Part shown: positions 38,401 to 47,284 of the stretch, piece by piece | Position numbering within the stretch: the first letter of the stretch is position 1 | How the letters are laid out: every line of letters begins with the position of its first letter | From: an uncultured Psychrobacter sp. | Lineage (GTDB): Bacteria > Pseudomonadota > Gammaproteobacteria > Pseudomonadales > Moraxellaceae | NCBI RefSeq assembly: GCF_947500265.1 | Contig: NZ_CANMRN010000001.1 | Span: 1 to 64,000 of the forward strand | Reading direction: 5' to 3' | DNA length: 64,000 bases | Position numbers and translations under genes: made by a program | The notes under the pieces: generated by a model | Databases searched by the model: none | Told to the model about the DNA's origin: nothing | What the model saw: the letters and a program-made list of their open reading frames with translations, nothing else

Positions 38401-38676
38401 TAGCGTCACAGACGCACTACCATTTGACGAGCTCGACGATGACATATACATCAGACCGTCTAGGCCTTTCATACGCTGCTCAATGATCTGTACTACTGAG
38501 TTTTCTACGGTTTGCGCATTGGCACCAGGATAGCTTGCACTGACTGAAATCGTTGGTGGTGCGATACGTGGATATTGTTCAATCGGTAGATTAAGAACGG
38601 ATATCACCCCGATGAGCATGACCAAAACAGCCAGCACCCATGCAAAAATAGGGCGATTAATAAAAAAACGTGACAT
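35446..38676 (-). CDS. RND multidrug efflux pump, inner-membrane transporter (AcrB/MexB/AdeJ type)
   Basis: This 1,076-residue HAE1-family transporter is driven by the proton gradient and exports drugs and toxic compounds. It starts MSRFFINRPIFAWVLA. It has 12 membrane helices in two halves with large periplasmic loops. The proton-relay Asp pair is in GLLVDDAIVVVEN (helix 4), and a GGSTGVIYRQFS block follows helix 6. The C-terminal 40 residues are hydrophilic. It lies 34 bases after the adaptor gene and overlaps the channel gene, forming one operon in adaptor, pump, channel order. Confidence 0.95.
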   Translation of the reverse strand: MSRFFINRPIFAWVLAVLVMLIGVISVLNLPIEQYPRIAPPTISVSASYPGANAQTVENSVVQIIEQRMKGLDGLMYMSSSSSSNGSASVTLTFENGTDSDTAQVQVQNKLQAAMSSLPESVQRQGVNVNKSSSSFMMVQAFISEDGNMDRSDIADYINSNVLDSISRVEGVGDVQVFGSTYAMRVWLDPSRLRSYNMIPSDVVNAIRAQNAQVSAGQLGQAPADTDKQVINATVTVQSYLQTPEEFENILLKTDTSGAQVRLGDVADVEIGSENYSILSLYNGQEAAGLGISLAGGANALETREAVATRMAELEQNFPTGLASVVPYDTTPFVKLSIEQVVHTLIEAIVLVFIVMFIFLQNWRATIIPTLAVPVVLLGTFAVLYVAGFSINVLTMFAMVLSIGLLVDDAIVVVENVERILEEDPHISIKDATIQSMGEISKIVIGIALILSAVFVPMAFFGGSTGVIYRQFSITLITSMVLSAMVALVFTPALCVTLLKRGKSHEKGSTEKQKGFFGWFNRGFFKLSRSYENFVGKSIRFKWLYMIGYAAIIGIMAVVFLRIPGSFLPEEDQGIMFTLVQLPAGSTLDETQDVLDKVRNYYDTQETDNIASVFTIAGFSFAGQGQNMGLAFVRLSDWEERSGDENTAQAVAGRAMGYFFTQLNEAQVFAIVPPAITELGNASGFDLMIQDSGNLGHDGLLEARNMLLGMAAQNDQVAGVRPNGQEDSPQLKININQEQAAAYGLSLSNINSVISTAWGSSYVNDFIDRGRIKRVYVQGEASSRTNPDDIGKWYVRNDMNDMISFDAFSSSEWQSGSPRLTRYNSLPSMNIQGSAAPGLSTGEAMSSMEAMIDKLPEGISYEWTGMSLEEQKSGAQAPMLYALSILVVFLCLAALYESWSIPFSVLLVIPLGVLGAVIFTWLRGFANDIYLQVGLLTVVGLSAKNAILIIEFAKEHQEEGYSLREAVMTAARQRLRPIIMTSLAFGLGVVPLFLANGPGSGSQNAIGTSVVGGVITATLLGIFFIPMFYIWVRSAFPHKYENNTPNDKDGGNGTPNSHNPTPSESYQPASLGDNTQ

Positions 38677-38710
38677 AGTATATCCCTAAGTCTTCCTGTC
38701 TTGAATGGAA

Positions 38711-40114
38711 TTAGTTGGCAGCGGCTTCTGTTGGTTTTTTGGTAGAAGTCTCATCGCCAGCTGGCTTTTTATCCATCGTTTTTGCGGCTTGCTGCGGCGT
38801 TTTGGTATTAGGCGCATTTTTTGCAGCAGCTGGTGCTGGATTTGCGCTTTCTAACGGTTTAGCGACTACCTCTTGGTCAGGCTTGACCTTAGCACCGCCA
38901 ATCACAACCACTTTGTCACCTGCTTTCAAGCCTTCAGTGACGACCCATTGTCCATCGTAAGTACCATTAATGGTGACCGGACGTACTTGGATTTTATTAT
39001 TTTCGTCAACGATATAAACTTGCGTCTCACTCTTAGGCGTACGAGTGACCGCACTTTGCGGGACAAGGGCTGCGTTGGTAATAACGCTCTGCGTCAAACG
39101 TGCCGTGACATACATACCTGGTAGCAGAATGTTATTGCTGTTTGGGAAAATAGCACGCAAAGTGACAGCACCTGTTGACTCATCAACTTTGGCTTCAGAC
39201 AGTGCAAGCTTACCGCGTACTGGGTAAACAGAACCATCTTCTAGCACCAATTCAACTGAGTTCATACCCGGTTGAGCACTACCATCTGCGATCTGCTGAC
39301 GAAGCTTTAGCAATTCAGAAGAAGACTGGCTGATATCAACGTAGATAGGGTCTAAGCGTGAAATAGTTACCAATGGATCTGCTTGACCAGCACTGACCAG
39401 AGTACCAGCAGTGACGCTAGAGCGATCAGTACGACCGGTAAGCGGTGCGCGTACGATTGTACGGTTTAGATCTAAGGTACTGGCTTCCAAACCTGCTTTT
39501 GCGGTCTGAATGCCTGCTTTTGCACTCTCAATACCTGCTTGAGTTTGACCGACAGCGGCAGCGGCACTTTGTACAGCTGCTTGTGCCGTACGTACGGCTG
39601 TTTGTGCTTGATCGTACTGCTGCTTTGAGATGGCATCAATACTGACCAGACCTTGCAGACGTTGTAAGTCATTTTGCGCTTGTGCTAATGACGCTTGACG
39701 ACTGACTAGCTCAGCTTTTGCATTGGCATTGTTTGCCACAGCAGTTTGATAGTTAGCCTGTGATTGCTGTACGGCAGCTTGGCCACTCGTTACAGATGAG
39801 GCATAGTTATCGGTGTTGATGCGATACAGTGGCTGACCTTTTTTGACGTTGCTTCCTTCACGGAATAGTACTTCGTCAATCACACCGTTGACCTGTGGGC
39901 GGACGTCAGCAGTTTGATAAGCTGCAGTACGACCAGAAAAAGTTTGTACTTGAGGGACGGTATCGAGAGTGACTGTCTGAACGTTGACAACCGCAGGCGG
40001 CATTTGCTGCTGTGCGGCTTGCTCACCAGCGGCGTCCTCGTTTTTGTCACAGCCAACCAGTACAGCTCCAGATAGTACAGATGCTATTACAAGCGCAAGA
40101 TAAGAGTGCTTCAT
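38711..40114 (-). CDS. RND efflux periplasmic adaptor lipoprotein (AcrA/MexA/AdeI type)
   Basis: The product is 467 residues from ATG 40114, preceded by GAGGA; the frame from TTG 40129 would start inside that site. It has lipobox LVGC (Cys22), a lipoyl half near residues 55-90, a long alpha-hairpin rich in Ala and Gln (about 90-215), the second lipoyl half (NRTIVRAPLTG), a beta-barrel and a membrane-proximal domain. The last 60 residues are Pro/Ala/Lys-rich and probably disordered. It is the first gene of the efflux operon. No TetR- or two-component-type regulator is adjacent. Confidence 0.94.
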   Translation of the reverse strand: MKHSYLALVIASVLSGAVLVGCDKNEDAAGEQAAQQQMPPAVVNVQTVTLDTVPQVQTFSGRTAAYQTADVRPQVNGVIDEVLFREGSNVKKGQPLYRINTDNYASSVTSGQAAVQQSQANYQTAVANNANAKAELVSRQASLAQAQNDLQRLQGLVSIDAISKQQYDQAQTAVRTAQAAVQSAAAAVGQTQAGIESAKAGIQTAKAGLEASTLDLNRTIVRAPLTGRTDRSSVTAGTLVSAGQADPLVTISRLDPIYVDISQSSSELLKLRQQIADGSAQPGMNSVELVLEDGSVYPVRGKLALSEAKVDESTGAVTLRAIFPNSNNILLPGMYVTARLTQSVITNAALVPQSAVTRTPKSETQVYIVDENNKIQVRPVTINGTYDGQWVVTEGLKAGDKVVVIGGAKVKPDQEVVAKPLESANPAPAAAKNAPNTKTPQQAAKTMDKKPAGDETSTKKPTEAAAN

Positions 40115-40882
40115 CAATGTCCTCGGCAATATATATAAATAGTGACAGTATAAAAATCGATCAATAAGTTTGGCGTACTGAATATAAGGGTCTTGCTAAT
40201 ACTAAATAACTTGCTAATGCTGAATAAAAAGAATAAATAGCCTAAGCTAGCATTATTTATTCCAGTTTCAGATTATTCCGTCAGTGAAATACGACTAATA
40301 GAAAATCTGACATCGATATGGATTAAGTATCGAAAGGATTATTTAGCATTAATTGTTTAAGCAAACCACAGAATGGATTAATAAATTTAATGAGTCATTA
40401 TAAACTATTGGGGTAACCCCATAGTCAAGTAGTTTGCGATACGAGCTGGACCGAAAAGTAGTAATATTACAGTTTACGAATTAATAGATTACCGTCATAG
40501 TAAGCGTCGTCTCTATTAACAGCTAATAGAACCATGCACAACCTAGTATCAAAATATATTGTAAACTTTTGTTATAATTCTAAAGCCCTAGAGTAACTAA
40601 GGTTTTTAAACGATAGAAAATCGTCTTTGTCAACAAAATGACAATTTTAGCAACCCCTAATTACAGTCATAAAAAATAACTATCGCTATCCGCGTTATCA
40701 AACTTTAACCGACTGTCAAAAAGCCTTATACGATTATAGTACTGCAAGGATGTATGAAACTTAAAGAAAGGTAACGATTTGGCTGACACGCTATTTTTTA
40801 AGAGGGTAATTTCTAATTTATGGGCTTTTATTTATCAATTGCTATAGAAGTTTGCTAAAAAGCTTTGCTAAAAAACTCTGTT
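40115..40882. promoter_or_regulatory. Long control region upstream of the efflux operon
   Basis: About 770 AT-rich bases with no gene. It includes the efflux promoter (leftward). The length is generous for a single operon start and could include a small RNA, but no clear stem-loop with T-run was found inside it apart from the ispB terminator at its right end. Confidence 0.4.
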
Positions 40883-40920
40883 AAAAAAAGAGTCGTCTTA
40901 GTTAATAACATAGACGACTC
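40883..40920 (-). terminator. Terminator of ispB
   Basis: Perfect 9-bp stem GAGTCGTCT / AGACGACTC (40890-40898 and 40912-40920) followed on the minus strand by seven T residues, directly after the ispB stop. Confidence 0.9.
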
Positions 40921-40928
40921 AGCTTCAA

Positions 40929-41954
40929 TTATACTAGTCGGGCGCTAGCGAGTTCAGTCAATTGATATAAGCCTGTACGATAACGGTTATCAGGTAGTGT
41001 GCTCAGTGCATCTTGTGCCAGTTTGGTTTCTTCCAATGCGCGCTGCTTACAATAAGCCAATGAGCCAGAACTACGTACCAACTCAATCAGCTGCTCAGCG
41101 TTTGGTGTCTTACCTGTCTGAACGGCAATACGTAACTGCTCATAGCCTTCAATGTCGCTGTCTTTGAGTAGTTCGAGTGCTTTGATAGTCGGTAGGGTAG
41201 GTTTGCCTTCAGCAAGGTCATCGCCTAGGTTTTTGCCCATCACTTCACTATCGCCACTGTAGTCGAGCACATCATCGATAATCTGGAACGCATTACCAAA
41301 GTGCTGTCCGAAATCGCCCAATGCCGTCATATATTCTGTCTTATCTTGCAGGATAGCAGCGCCTTGGGTCGCCATCATGAAAAGGCGCGAAGTTTTGCCA
41401 TCGATAATGCGTAAGTAATCTTCCTCTGTCGCGGCAGGGTTATGCTGATGCTGTAGTTGCAATACTTCACCTTCGGCAATATCACAAGTCCCATCAGAGA
41501 ACACTTGCAACAATGGTAGGCTTTGAAAACCAACCAATAGATTAAAGGCGCGGGCAATCAAATAATCACCGACTAACACTGCAGTGGCATTGTCCCACGT
41601 CGCATTTGCCGTCGGCTTTCCACGGCGTTGCCCTGACTCATCGATGACATCGTCATGGACTAGGGTAGCGGTGTGTAGCATTTCAGTGATAGCAGCTAGA
41701 TGCATGGCCTTTTCTGATGGATTGTCATCAAACATACGTGCGCAGAGCAAGGTGATCAGCGGGCGCATACGCTTGCCACCAGCATTGATCACGTGTTGCG
41801 AGACGCTCATGACGAGTTGTACTTTTGAGTTCAAACTGCCAAACACTTGCTTGTCCATTACCTCAAAGTCATTGGCTACAATACTTTGAATATCAGCATA
41901 GCTAGGCGTCGATTGAGAGGCAGGCACGGTATTATTTAAAGAGGTACTAGTCAT
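40929..41954 (-). CDS. ispB: Octaprenyl diphosphate synthase (polyprenyl synthetase)
   Basis: This 341-residue enzyme makes the long isoprenoid side chain of ubiquinone from farnesyl diphosphate and isopentenyl diphosphate. Both Asp-rich motifs are visible: LVHDDVIDES (first) and IIDDVLDYSGD (second), with GGKRMRP upstream. It is full length. It is divergent from rplU-rpmA, the usual gammaproteobacterial arrangement. Other chain lengths (nona- or solanesyl) cannot be excluded by sequence alone. Confidence 0.94.
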   Translation of the reverse strand: MTSTSLNNTVPASQSTPSYADIQSIVANDFEVMDKQVFGSLNSKVQLVMSVSQHVINAGGKRMRPLITLLCARMFDDNPSEKAMHLAAITEMLHTATLVHDDVIDESGQRRGKPTANATWDNATAVLVGDYLIARAFNLLVGFQSLPLLQVFSDGTCDIAEGEVLQLQHQHNPAATEEDYLRIIDGKTSRLFMMATQGAAILQDKTEYMTALGDFGQHFGNAFQIIDDVLDYSGDSEVMGKNLGDDLAEGKPTLPTIKALELLKDSDIEGYEQLRIAVQTGKTPNAEQLIELVRSSGSLAYCKQRALEETKLAQDALSTLPDNRYRTGLYQLTELASARLV

Positions 41955-42523
41955 AATAAATAGTCATATTAATAAGAGTAAAGAGAGTTGGTATAACCTT
42001 GACTTTATCTATCTATAGGTAAGGTATTATTTCGCTTATGATAGCATAGCTATCTGCTTAAATTGTTGGTTAAAGTATATAGCACAAGTAGGTCAAGCGT
42101 ATGATATACAGGGTTTACTATTCCTATTGAATAGAATAAAAACGATAAAAAATGTCTTATGTTTTGAAGATATATTCTCTAGCGCATTTTAAGCTTATTG
42201 GTCACATAAATGATTCATAAAAGGCTGTAAGTAACTGATTGCATAAGTTATAATGGCCGCTGTTGGGCTTAATCTATCACTTATCATTACTATTTCTCAT
42301 GTTTATATTCGTATTGTCGTTTATCGACTTTCCTTGATGAGCAGCCGTTATAGCAAAATGAGAGATGGTCATTAGTGTAACCACCTTGCAAAAACAAGAG
42401 GCGCGGCTTGCTTTTATGAGCAAAAAGCCGTAAAATCTTGCCTTTAATTTTTCCCTGTCGTGTTCGTCGTAAAAGCGTTGGTATAACATCAGCCACGGCA
42501 CACGGGTTAAACGGAGTCATACA
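41955..42523. promoter_or_regulatory. Divergent promoter region ispB / rplU
   Basis: About 570 bases. It holds the leftward ispB promoter and the rightward rplU promoter and leader. The two short minus-strand frames at 42277-42559 overlap the rplU leader and one runs into the rplU start, so I treat them as chance. A leader-type regulatory RNA for the ribosomal operon is possible but no clear structure was defined. Confidence 0.4.
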
Positions 42524-42835
42524 ATGTACGCAGTAATCAAAACTGGTGGTAAACAGCACCGTGTAGTCGTCGATGAATTGCTTAAAGTTGAACTACTAAA
42601 AGCAGAAAAAGGCGAAACAATCAAATTTGAAGACGTGTTGATGGTTGTTGACGGCGATAACGTCAAAATCGGTCAGCCTGTTGTTGACGGCGCTAGCGTA
42701 GAAGTTGAAGTTGTTGAGCATGGTCGCGGCGAAAAAATCCGTATCATCAAGCACAACCGTCGTAAGCATTATCACAAAGAACAAGGTCACCGCCAATGGT
42801 ACACCTTGTTAAAAATCAAAGCGATTAATGCCTAA
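42524..42835 (+). CDS. rplU: 50S ribosomal protein L21
   Basis: This 103-residue protein of the large subunit starts [14 protein letters not shown] and ends with the RNA-binding [15 protein letters not shown] segment. GGAG lies upstream. It is followed 91 bases later by rpmA, its usual operon partner. Confidence 0.98.
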   Translation: MYAVIKTGGKQHRVVVDELLKVELLKAEKGETIKFEDVLMVVDGDNVKIGQPVVDGASVEVEVVEHGRGEKIRIIKHNRRKHYHKEQGHRQWYTLLKIKAINA

Positions 42836-42926
42836 TTATTCATTTAGCAATTATTGCTAAATAGCGCACTAAATGCTTAAGAGTTATCGCATCAGCGATA
42901 AGTCAAATTAACAAGGAGATTTTCTC

Positions 42927-43184
42927 ATGGCACATAAAAAAGCTGCCGGTTCGAGCCGTAACGGTCGTGATTCAAACCCAAAAATGCTAGGCGTAAAAAT
43001 CTTTGGTGGCCAAGCTATCACAGCTGGTAACATCATCGTTCGTCAACGTGGTACAGAATTCCACGCAGGCGAAGGCGTTGGCATGGGTCGTGACCATACT
43101 TTATTTGCACTGAATGACGGTGTTGTAAAGTTTGCGACCAAAGGTAAATTTAACCGTCGTTATGTTACGGTTGAAAACGCATAA
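42927..43184 (+). CDS. rpmA: 50S ribosomal protein L27
   Basis: This 85-residue protein starts [16 protein letters not shown], with the flexible N-terminus that reaches the peptidyl-transferase centre, and has the [16 protein letters not shown] block. A strong AAGGAG site precedes it. It ends the rplU-rpmA operon before the terminator at 43233. Confidence 0.98.
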   Translation: MAHKKAAGSSRNGRDSNPKMLGVKIFGGQAITAGNIIVRQRGTEFHAGEGVGMGRDHTLFALNDGVVKFATKGKFNRRYVTVENA

Positions 43185-43232
43185 TTATCTATTTAGGTCG
43201 TTTTATTCTTTGGATAGAATGATCAGATAATT

Positions 43233-43271
43233 AAAAAAGCCCTTACTGCCTTATGGTAGTAGGGGCTTTTT
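43233..43271 (+). terminator. Terminator of rplU-rpmA
   Basis: Stem AAAGCCC-TTACTGCC / GGTAGTA-GGGGCTTT with a four-base loop and a T-run, about 50 bases after rpmA. Confidence 0.85.
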
Positions 43272-43595
43272 ACGTTTGTAGGGTATCGTAAGTTAATAAT
43301 GATTCTTCTAAGCGATATTTTTAAGGCCACTATTAGCGTAATGACTGTAGCTAAGAATTCTAAATGCAAACTTTTACCGTGTAACTGCATTGGTTACAAG
43401 CGTGTATGGCAGCCGTAGTAAAGATTGCAAATCATGACTAGGCGCGTAATAAAAAAACTGGCACACTGTTGCCATTGCTGATGGTTACCGGTTTTAGCTT
43501 GGTAAAATCAGTATTTATAGAAAACAAAAATTTTAATAGAATATTTTATTTTTAGCGACAACTTTAAAGCGATTATGCTTTTTTAGAGAGGATTT
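43272..43595. promoter_or_regulatory. Upstream region of lolA
   Basis: 324 bases without a gene; holds the lolA promoter. Nothing else seen. Confidence 0.4.
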
Positions 43596-44282
43596 ATGAT
43601 GAACTTATCTACGAAAAAATCAACCAAACAAAAAATGATGAGTGGTGCTTTAGCAGGTGTATTAATGACATCGCTAGGTATCGCAGCGCCAATGATGGCA
43701 TTGACTCAAACGGCTACAGCAGCTCCTGCTGATAACCTAACAGCTGCTAAACGTTTGAATAAATTGCTGACCAACACCAAAAGTATGACAGCCAATTTTA
43801 GCCAAACAACTAAAGGCGCGAGTAGTGGTACGTTTAAAGGCTCTATGAGTGTCCAACGTCCAAATAACTTCCGCTGGGAAACCAAGTCACCATCAGAGCA
43901 GTTAATCGTTGCTAATGGTAACTCTATGTGGGTTTATGACAAGGATTTAGAGCAAGCAACTAAGCAGAATGTCGACAGCCAAGTAGGTAATACGCCAGCT
44001 TTGCTACTGTCAGGTGATCCAAGCAAGATTGATCAAAACTTCAAAATCACTCAGCCATATGACAACAAAAACTACTATGTACTCTATCCTAAGTCAGACA
44101 GTGCAAGTTTCAAAAGTCTTTCAATAAGCTTTAGTGGTGGCAAACCTGTCATGATGGTATTGAATGACACTTTGGGTCAAACAACCTCTATTAAATTTAG
44201 CGGTATCAAAATGAACCCAAGTATCGGTAGCAGTCAGTTTAAATTTACACCACCAAAAGGTGTTGACGTAATTAATCAGTAA
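43596..44282 (+). CDS. lolA: Outer-membrane lipoprotein carrier protein LolA
   Basis: This 228-residue periplasmic chaperone takes lipoproteins from LolCDE to LolB at the outer membrane. It has a basic N-terminus, a hydrophobic signal segment (about 20-40) and a likely signal peptidase I site after ATA-A near residue 43. The mature part has the LolA fold with a NFRWETKSPSEQLIVANG stretch and VYDKDLEQ. GAGG precedes two adjacent ATG codons (43596 and 43599); either could start. Single-gene unit with its own terminator. Confidence 0.93.
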   Translation: MMNLSTKKSTKQKMMSGALAGVLMTSLGIAAPMMALTQTATAAPADNLTAAKRLNKLLTNTKSMTANFSQTTKGASSGTFKGSMSVQRPNNFRWETKSPSEQLIVANGNSMWVYDKDLEQATKQNVDSQVGNTPALLLSGDPSKIDQNFKITQPYDNKNYYVLYPKSDSASFKSLSISFSGGKPVMMVLNDTLGQTTSIKFSGIKMNPSIGSSQFKFTPPKGVDVINQ

Positions 44283-44335
44283 TTAGCAAACGTATTGTTA
44301 GGATTTGAATATTAGTTCAAAACTAGCAACGTAAT

Positions 44336-44370
44336 AAAAAGGACAGATCCTATGCGGTCTGTCCTTTTCT
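44336..44370. terminator. Bidirectional terminator between lolA and scpB
   Basis: Perfect stem AAAAGGACAGA / TCTGTCCTTTT region, with A- and T-runs on both sides, between converging genes. Confidence 0.88.
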
Positions 44371-44403
44371 ATGTGAGTAACTATATTTTGTTCAGCAGAA
44401 AAT

Positions 44404-45018
44404 TTAAGAAATGGCTCGTATGGCTTCCATATCTGGCATAGGTGGTAGTTCATCCAGATGGCTTAATCCAAACGCATCTAAAAACTGCGCAGTAGTATGC
44501 AGCAATGCAGGACGGCCTAGAGTATCTTTAAAACCCCTCTCCACAATCCATCCTTTATCAAATAACTGGCGCAGTATATTGCTCGATAATGTCACTCCAC
44601 GCACATGCTCGATATCACTGCGTGTCACAGGTTGTTTATAAGCAATGACACTTAGGGTTTCAAGTAAGGCTTGGCTCAGACGTTCTTGACGCTGCGGAAA
44701 AGTACGCTGGATTAGACTGCTGTAGTCATCAGATATCTGTAAGCGATAACCGCTGGCTGTCTCATGTAGCCTAAGCACACCTGTATCTAAACGTTGTTGG
44801 AGCACTTCCAAGGTTTGCTTTAGTTCTTTAGTAGATAATGACAAATGTTTTTTTAATGCGTGAGCTGTCAGCGGTGCTTCTGATGCATGCAACAGTACTT
44901 CAATACATTTACTCAATTTTTCCAAAGAATCATGCTGTGCCTCAACCGATGGAGATGTAGTCATAGTTATTGGTTCTTGGGTCTCGTCATGTTGCTTTGG
45001 GTCTTCAATATCTACCAT
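44404..45018 (-). CDS. scpB: Segregation and condensation protein B
   Basis: This 204-residue winged-helix protein pairs with ScpA and SMC for chromosome condensation and segregation. It carries tandem winged helices with VIAYKQPVTRSDIEHVRGV and LGRPALLHTT, the family hallmarks. A 20-residue acidic N-terminal extension precedes the domain; M18 is a possible alternative start. It follows scpA by 70 bases. Confidence 0.94.
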   Translation of the reverse strand: MVDIEDPKQHDETQEPITMTTSPSVEAQHDSLEKLSKCIEVLLHASEAPLTAHALKKHLSLSTKELKQTLEVLQQRLDTGVLRLHETASGYRLQISDDYSSLIQRTFPQRQERLSQALLETLSVIAYKQPVTRSDIEHVRGVTLSSNILRQLFDKGWIVERGFKDTLGRPALLHTTAQFLDAFGLSHLDELPPMPDMEAIRAIS

Positions 45019-45088
45019 CTAAAGTATGCTCTTATTTCAATATTGTGATTTTGATAGAGAATGGGCTATGAGACAGTCTTAGAGCCTA

Positions 45089-46042
45089 CTAGGCTAACCA
45101 CTGTAATGTGAGATTTGTGGATTCATTATTCATATTAGTCTGATCAGAACTATTGGAAACAGAATTGACGTTATCGCTATCTGTCTCAATGTTAACCACA
45201 CCAACTAACTGCCGCTTTATAAGCTCAAGTACGGCGACGAAACTTACGACCACGCCTATTTTACCTTGTGCTTTATCCAGTAGCTCATAAAAAGAGCGCG
45301 CGCCATCCGTACTTAATTGCCTGCTAATACTGGCAATACGATCGGCAAGGGGTACTGCATCAACTTTGATCGTATGCATTTGATAGTCGGGCTGTAGTTG
45401 CATTTTAAATAAACTATCAATTAGCAAGTTAGGTGAGTAGCTTGGCAGTTCCGCATTCATAACGTCTTGACCAGGCATACTAACCATTGCCAAAAACACA
45501 TCACGCTCTAAGCGCACTAGATTGTCTAGGCGCTGACTGACCACTTTGATTTGCGCGTATTCTTCGAGGCGTTCGATCAGTTCTGCTTTTGGGTCACGCT
45601 CGTCGGTTGGGGTATCAGGGGCAGGCAATAGCAGTTCGGTTTTGATAGCGATGAGCGTTGATGCCATTAGCAGATAATCACCCGCTAATTCAAAGTGTTC
45701 GGTATCTAGTTCACTGATATAAGCTAAGTACTGCTCAGTGATGGGCAAAATGGGCATTTGGGTCAAATCGACGTTGTTCTTTTTGACCAAATACAATAGA
45801 AAATCCAATGGACCAGCAAACTGCTCTAACCAAATAGCAAAGGCTTGCGGTGGCACATACAGGTCTTCTGGCAAATGCTGCACAGGCGTCTGATAGATAC
45901 GTAGCGACATATCATGGTTGATTGACTCATCAAGCTCGCTCTGATTGTATGTAAGTTCGGAGGTTGAATCAGCCATAGCAGATAAGGCGACTTTAGATAA
46001 AGCCGCCTGTTTGGTGTTCGGTTCAGTTTGCACGTTTAGCAC
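45089..46042 (-). CDS. scpA: Segregation and condensation protein A
   Basis: This 317-residue kleisin-like partner of SMC and ScpB has the family core FAGPLDFLLYLVKKNNVDLT near residue 74, followed by DYLLMASTLIAIKTELLLP. A C-terminal winged-helix region contains VSFVAVLELIKRQLV. The first 50 residues are an unusual extension. It lies between trpS and scpB on the same strand, likely one operon. Confidence 0.94.
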   Translation of the reverse strand: MLNVQTEPNTKQAALSKVALSAMADSTSELTYNQSELDESINHDMSLRIYQTPVQHLPEDLYVPPQAFAIWLEQFAGPLDFLLYLVKKNNVDLTQMPILPITEQYLAYISELDTEHFELAGDYLLMASTLIAIKTELLLPAPDTPTDERDPKAELIERLEEYAQIKVVSQRLDNLVRLERDVFLAMVSMPGQDVMNAELPSYSPNLLIDSLFKMQLQPDYQMHTIKVDAVPLADRIASISRQLSTDGARSFYELLDKAQGKIGVVVSFVAVLELIKRQLVGVVNIETDSDNVNSVSNSSDQTNMNNESTNLTLQWLA

Positions 46043-46090
46043 CTGCTTTGATAATAAATTGCGCCAGTGAAACGACTATTCCAGCAACGA

Positions 46091-47176
46091 TTATTTAAGC
46101 TTAGCAAGCGGACGGATACCGATAGCACGGCGAGCTTTGTCTAGTTGCTTACGACTATGGCGACGGGCTTTATCCGCACCCATCTGCAAGATTTCTTCTA
46201 GCTCTTTTGGATTGGCCATCAGCTCTTCGTAACGTGCACGGAATGGTGCAATTTCATCATTAATCTTATCAAATAGCGCTTGTTTTGCATCACCCCAGCC
46301 AATACCAGCGGCATAACGCGCACGCATATCAGCAATCTCTTCAGCGGTCGCAAATGCTTTATAAATCTCAAAGATAGCAGAGTCATCTGGATCTTTTGAC
46401 TCATCAGGTAGCTGTGAGTTAGTCACAATTTTCATGATGGCTTTGTGCATTTGTTTTTCAGGACTAACTTGCGGGTTTGGCTCACCGAATAGGGGAATCG
46501 TATTGCTATAGCTCTTACTCATCTTGCGGCCATCAAGTCCAGTAAGCAGCGGTATATCGTTATCAACGACTGCTGACGGTAGCGTGAAAAGCGACTTATA
46601 ACGATGATTAAAAGTACCCGCGATATCACGCGCCATCTCGATATGCTGCACTTGGTCACGACCAACAGGCACGTGGGTCGCATTAAACATCAAGATATCA
46701 GCCGCCATTAGCACGGGATAACCAAACAGACCCATGGTGACACCTTGATCAGGATCGACATCGGCTTTTTCTGTGTTGATATCAACGGCTGCTTTATAGG
46801 CATGGGCGCGGTTCATCAAACCTTTGGCACATGAGCAGTTCAAAATCCAAGCAAGTTCTGGAATTTCAGGCACGTCTGACTGACGGTAGAATGTCACACG
46901 CTCAGGGTCTAGACCACAAGCAATCCACGTAGCGGCAATGGCTCTCGTCGACTCATGAATGATAGCAGGGTCATAACAGCCGATGATGCCATGGTAGTCT
47001 GCTAAAAAGAAAAACGCTTCATGGTCACTATTTTGAATAGACTCAATCGCTGGACGAATCGCGCCAACATAGTTACCTAAGTGCGGAATACCAGTCGGTT
47101 TGATACCAGTCAGAATGCGCTTGGCTTCAGTTGAAGTATCAGAAGCTTGGTTGTCAGGAGTACTGTTATTGCTCAT
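46091..47176 (-). CDS. trpS: Tryptophanyl-tRNA synthetase
   Basis: This 361-residue class I synthetase charges tRNA-Trp. It carries the HIGH-type motif PHLGNYVG (about residue 35) and the KMSKS loop [10 protein letters not shown] (about residue 216), with the [14 protein letters not shown] substrate region (here [10 protein letters not shown]). The N-terminal 20 residues are a Ser/Thr-rich extension. It is upstream of scpA-scpB. Confidence 0.96.
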   Translation of the reverse strand: MSNNSTPDNQASDTSTEAKRILTGIKPTGIPHLGNYVGAIRPAIESIQNSDHEAFFFLADYHGIIGCYDPAIIHESTRAIAATWIACGLDPERVTFYRQSDVPEIPELAWILNCSCAKGLMNRAHAYKAAVDINTEKADVDPDQGVTMGLFGYPVLMAADILMFNATHVPVGRDQVQHIEMARDIAGTFNHRYKSLFTLPSAVVDNDIPLLTGLDGRKMSKSYSNTIPLFGEPNPQVSPEKQMHKAIMKIVTNSQLPDESKDPDDSAIFEIYKAFATAEEIADMRARYAAGIGWGDAKQALFDKINDEIAPFRARYEELMANPKELEEILQMGADKARRHSRKQLDKARRAIGIRPLAKLK

Positions 47177-47284
47177 GGAAAATCCGTTATTTTGTTTATC
47201 AAATTATTATCAGTGCATAGCTAAAATGCAAAATATTAGCCGCAAAGTATAGCAAACTTCACCAGTATTTTTGGGAATAAAGGC

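Noticed and set aside
42277..42559. Two minus-strand frames in the rplU leader
   Set aside because: They overlap the rplU leader and one runs into the rplU start; composition is unlike neighbouring genes.
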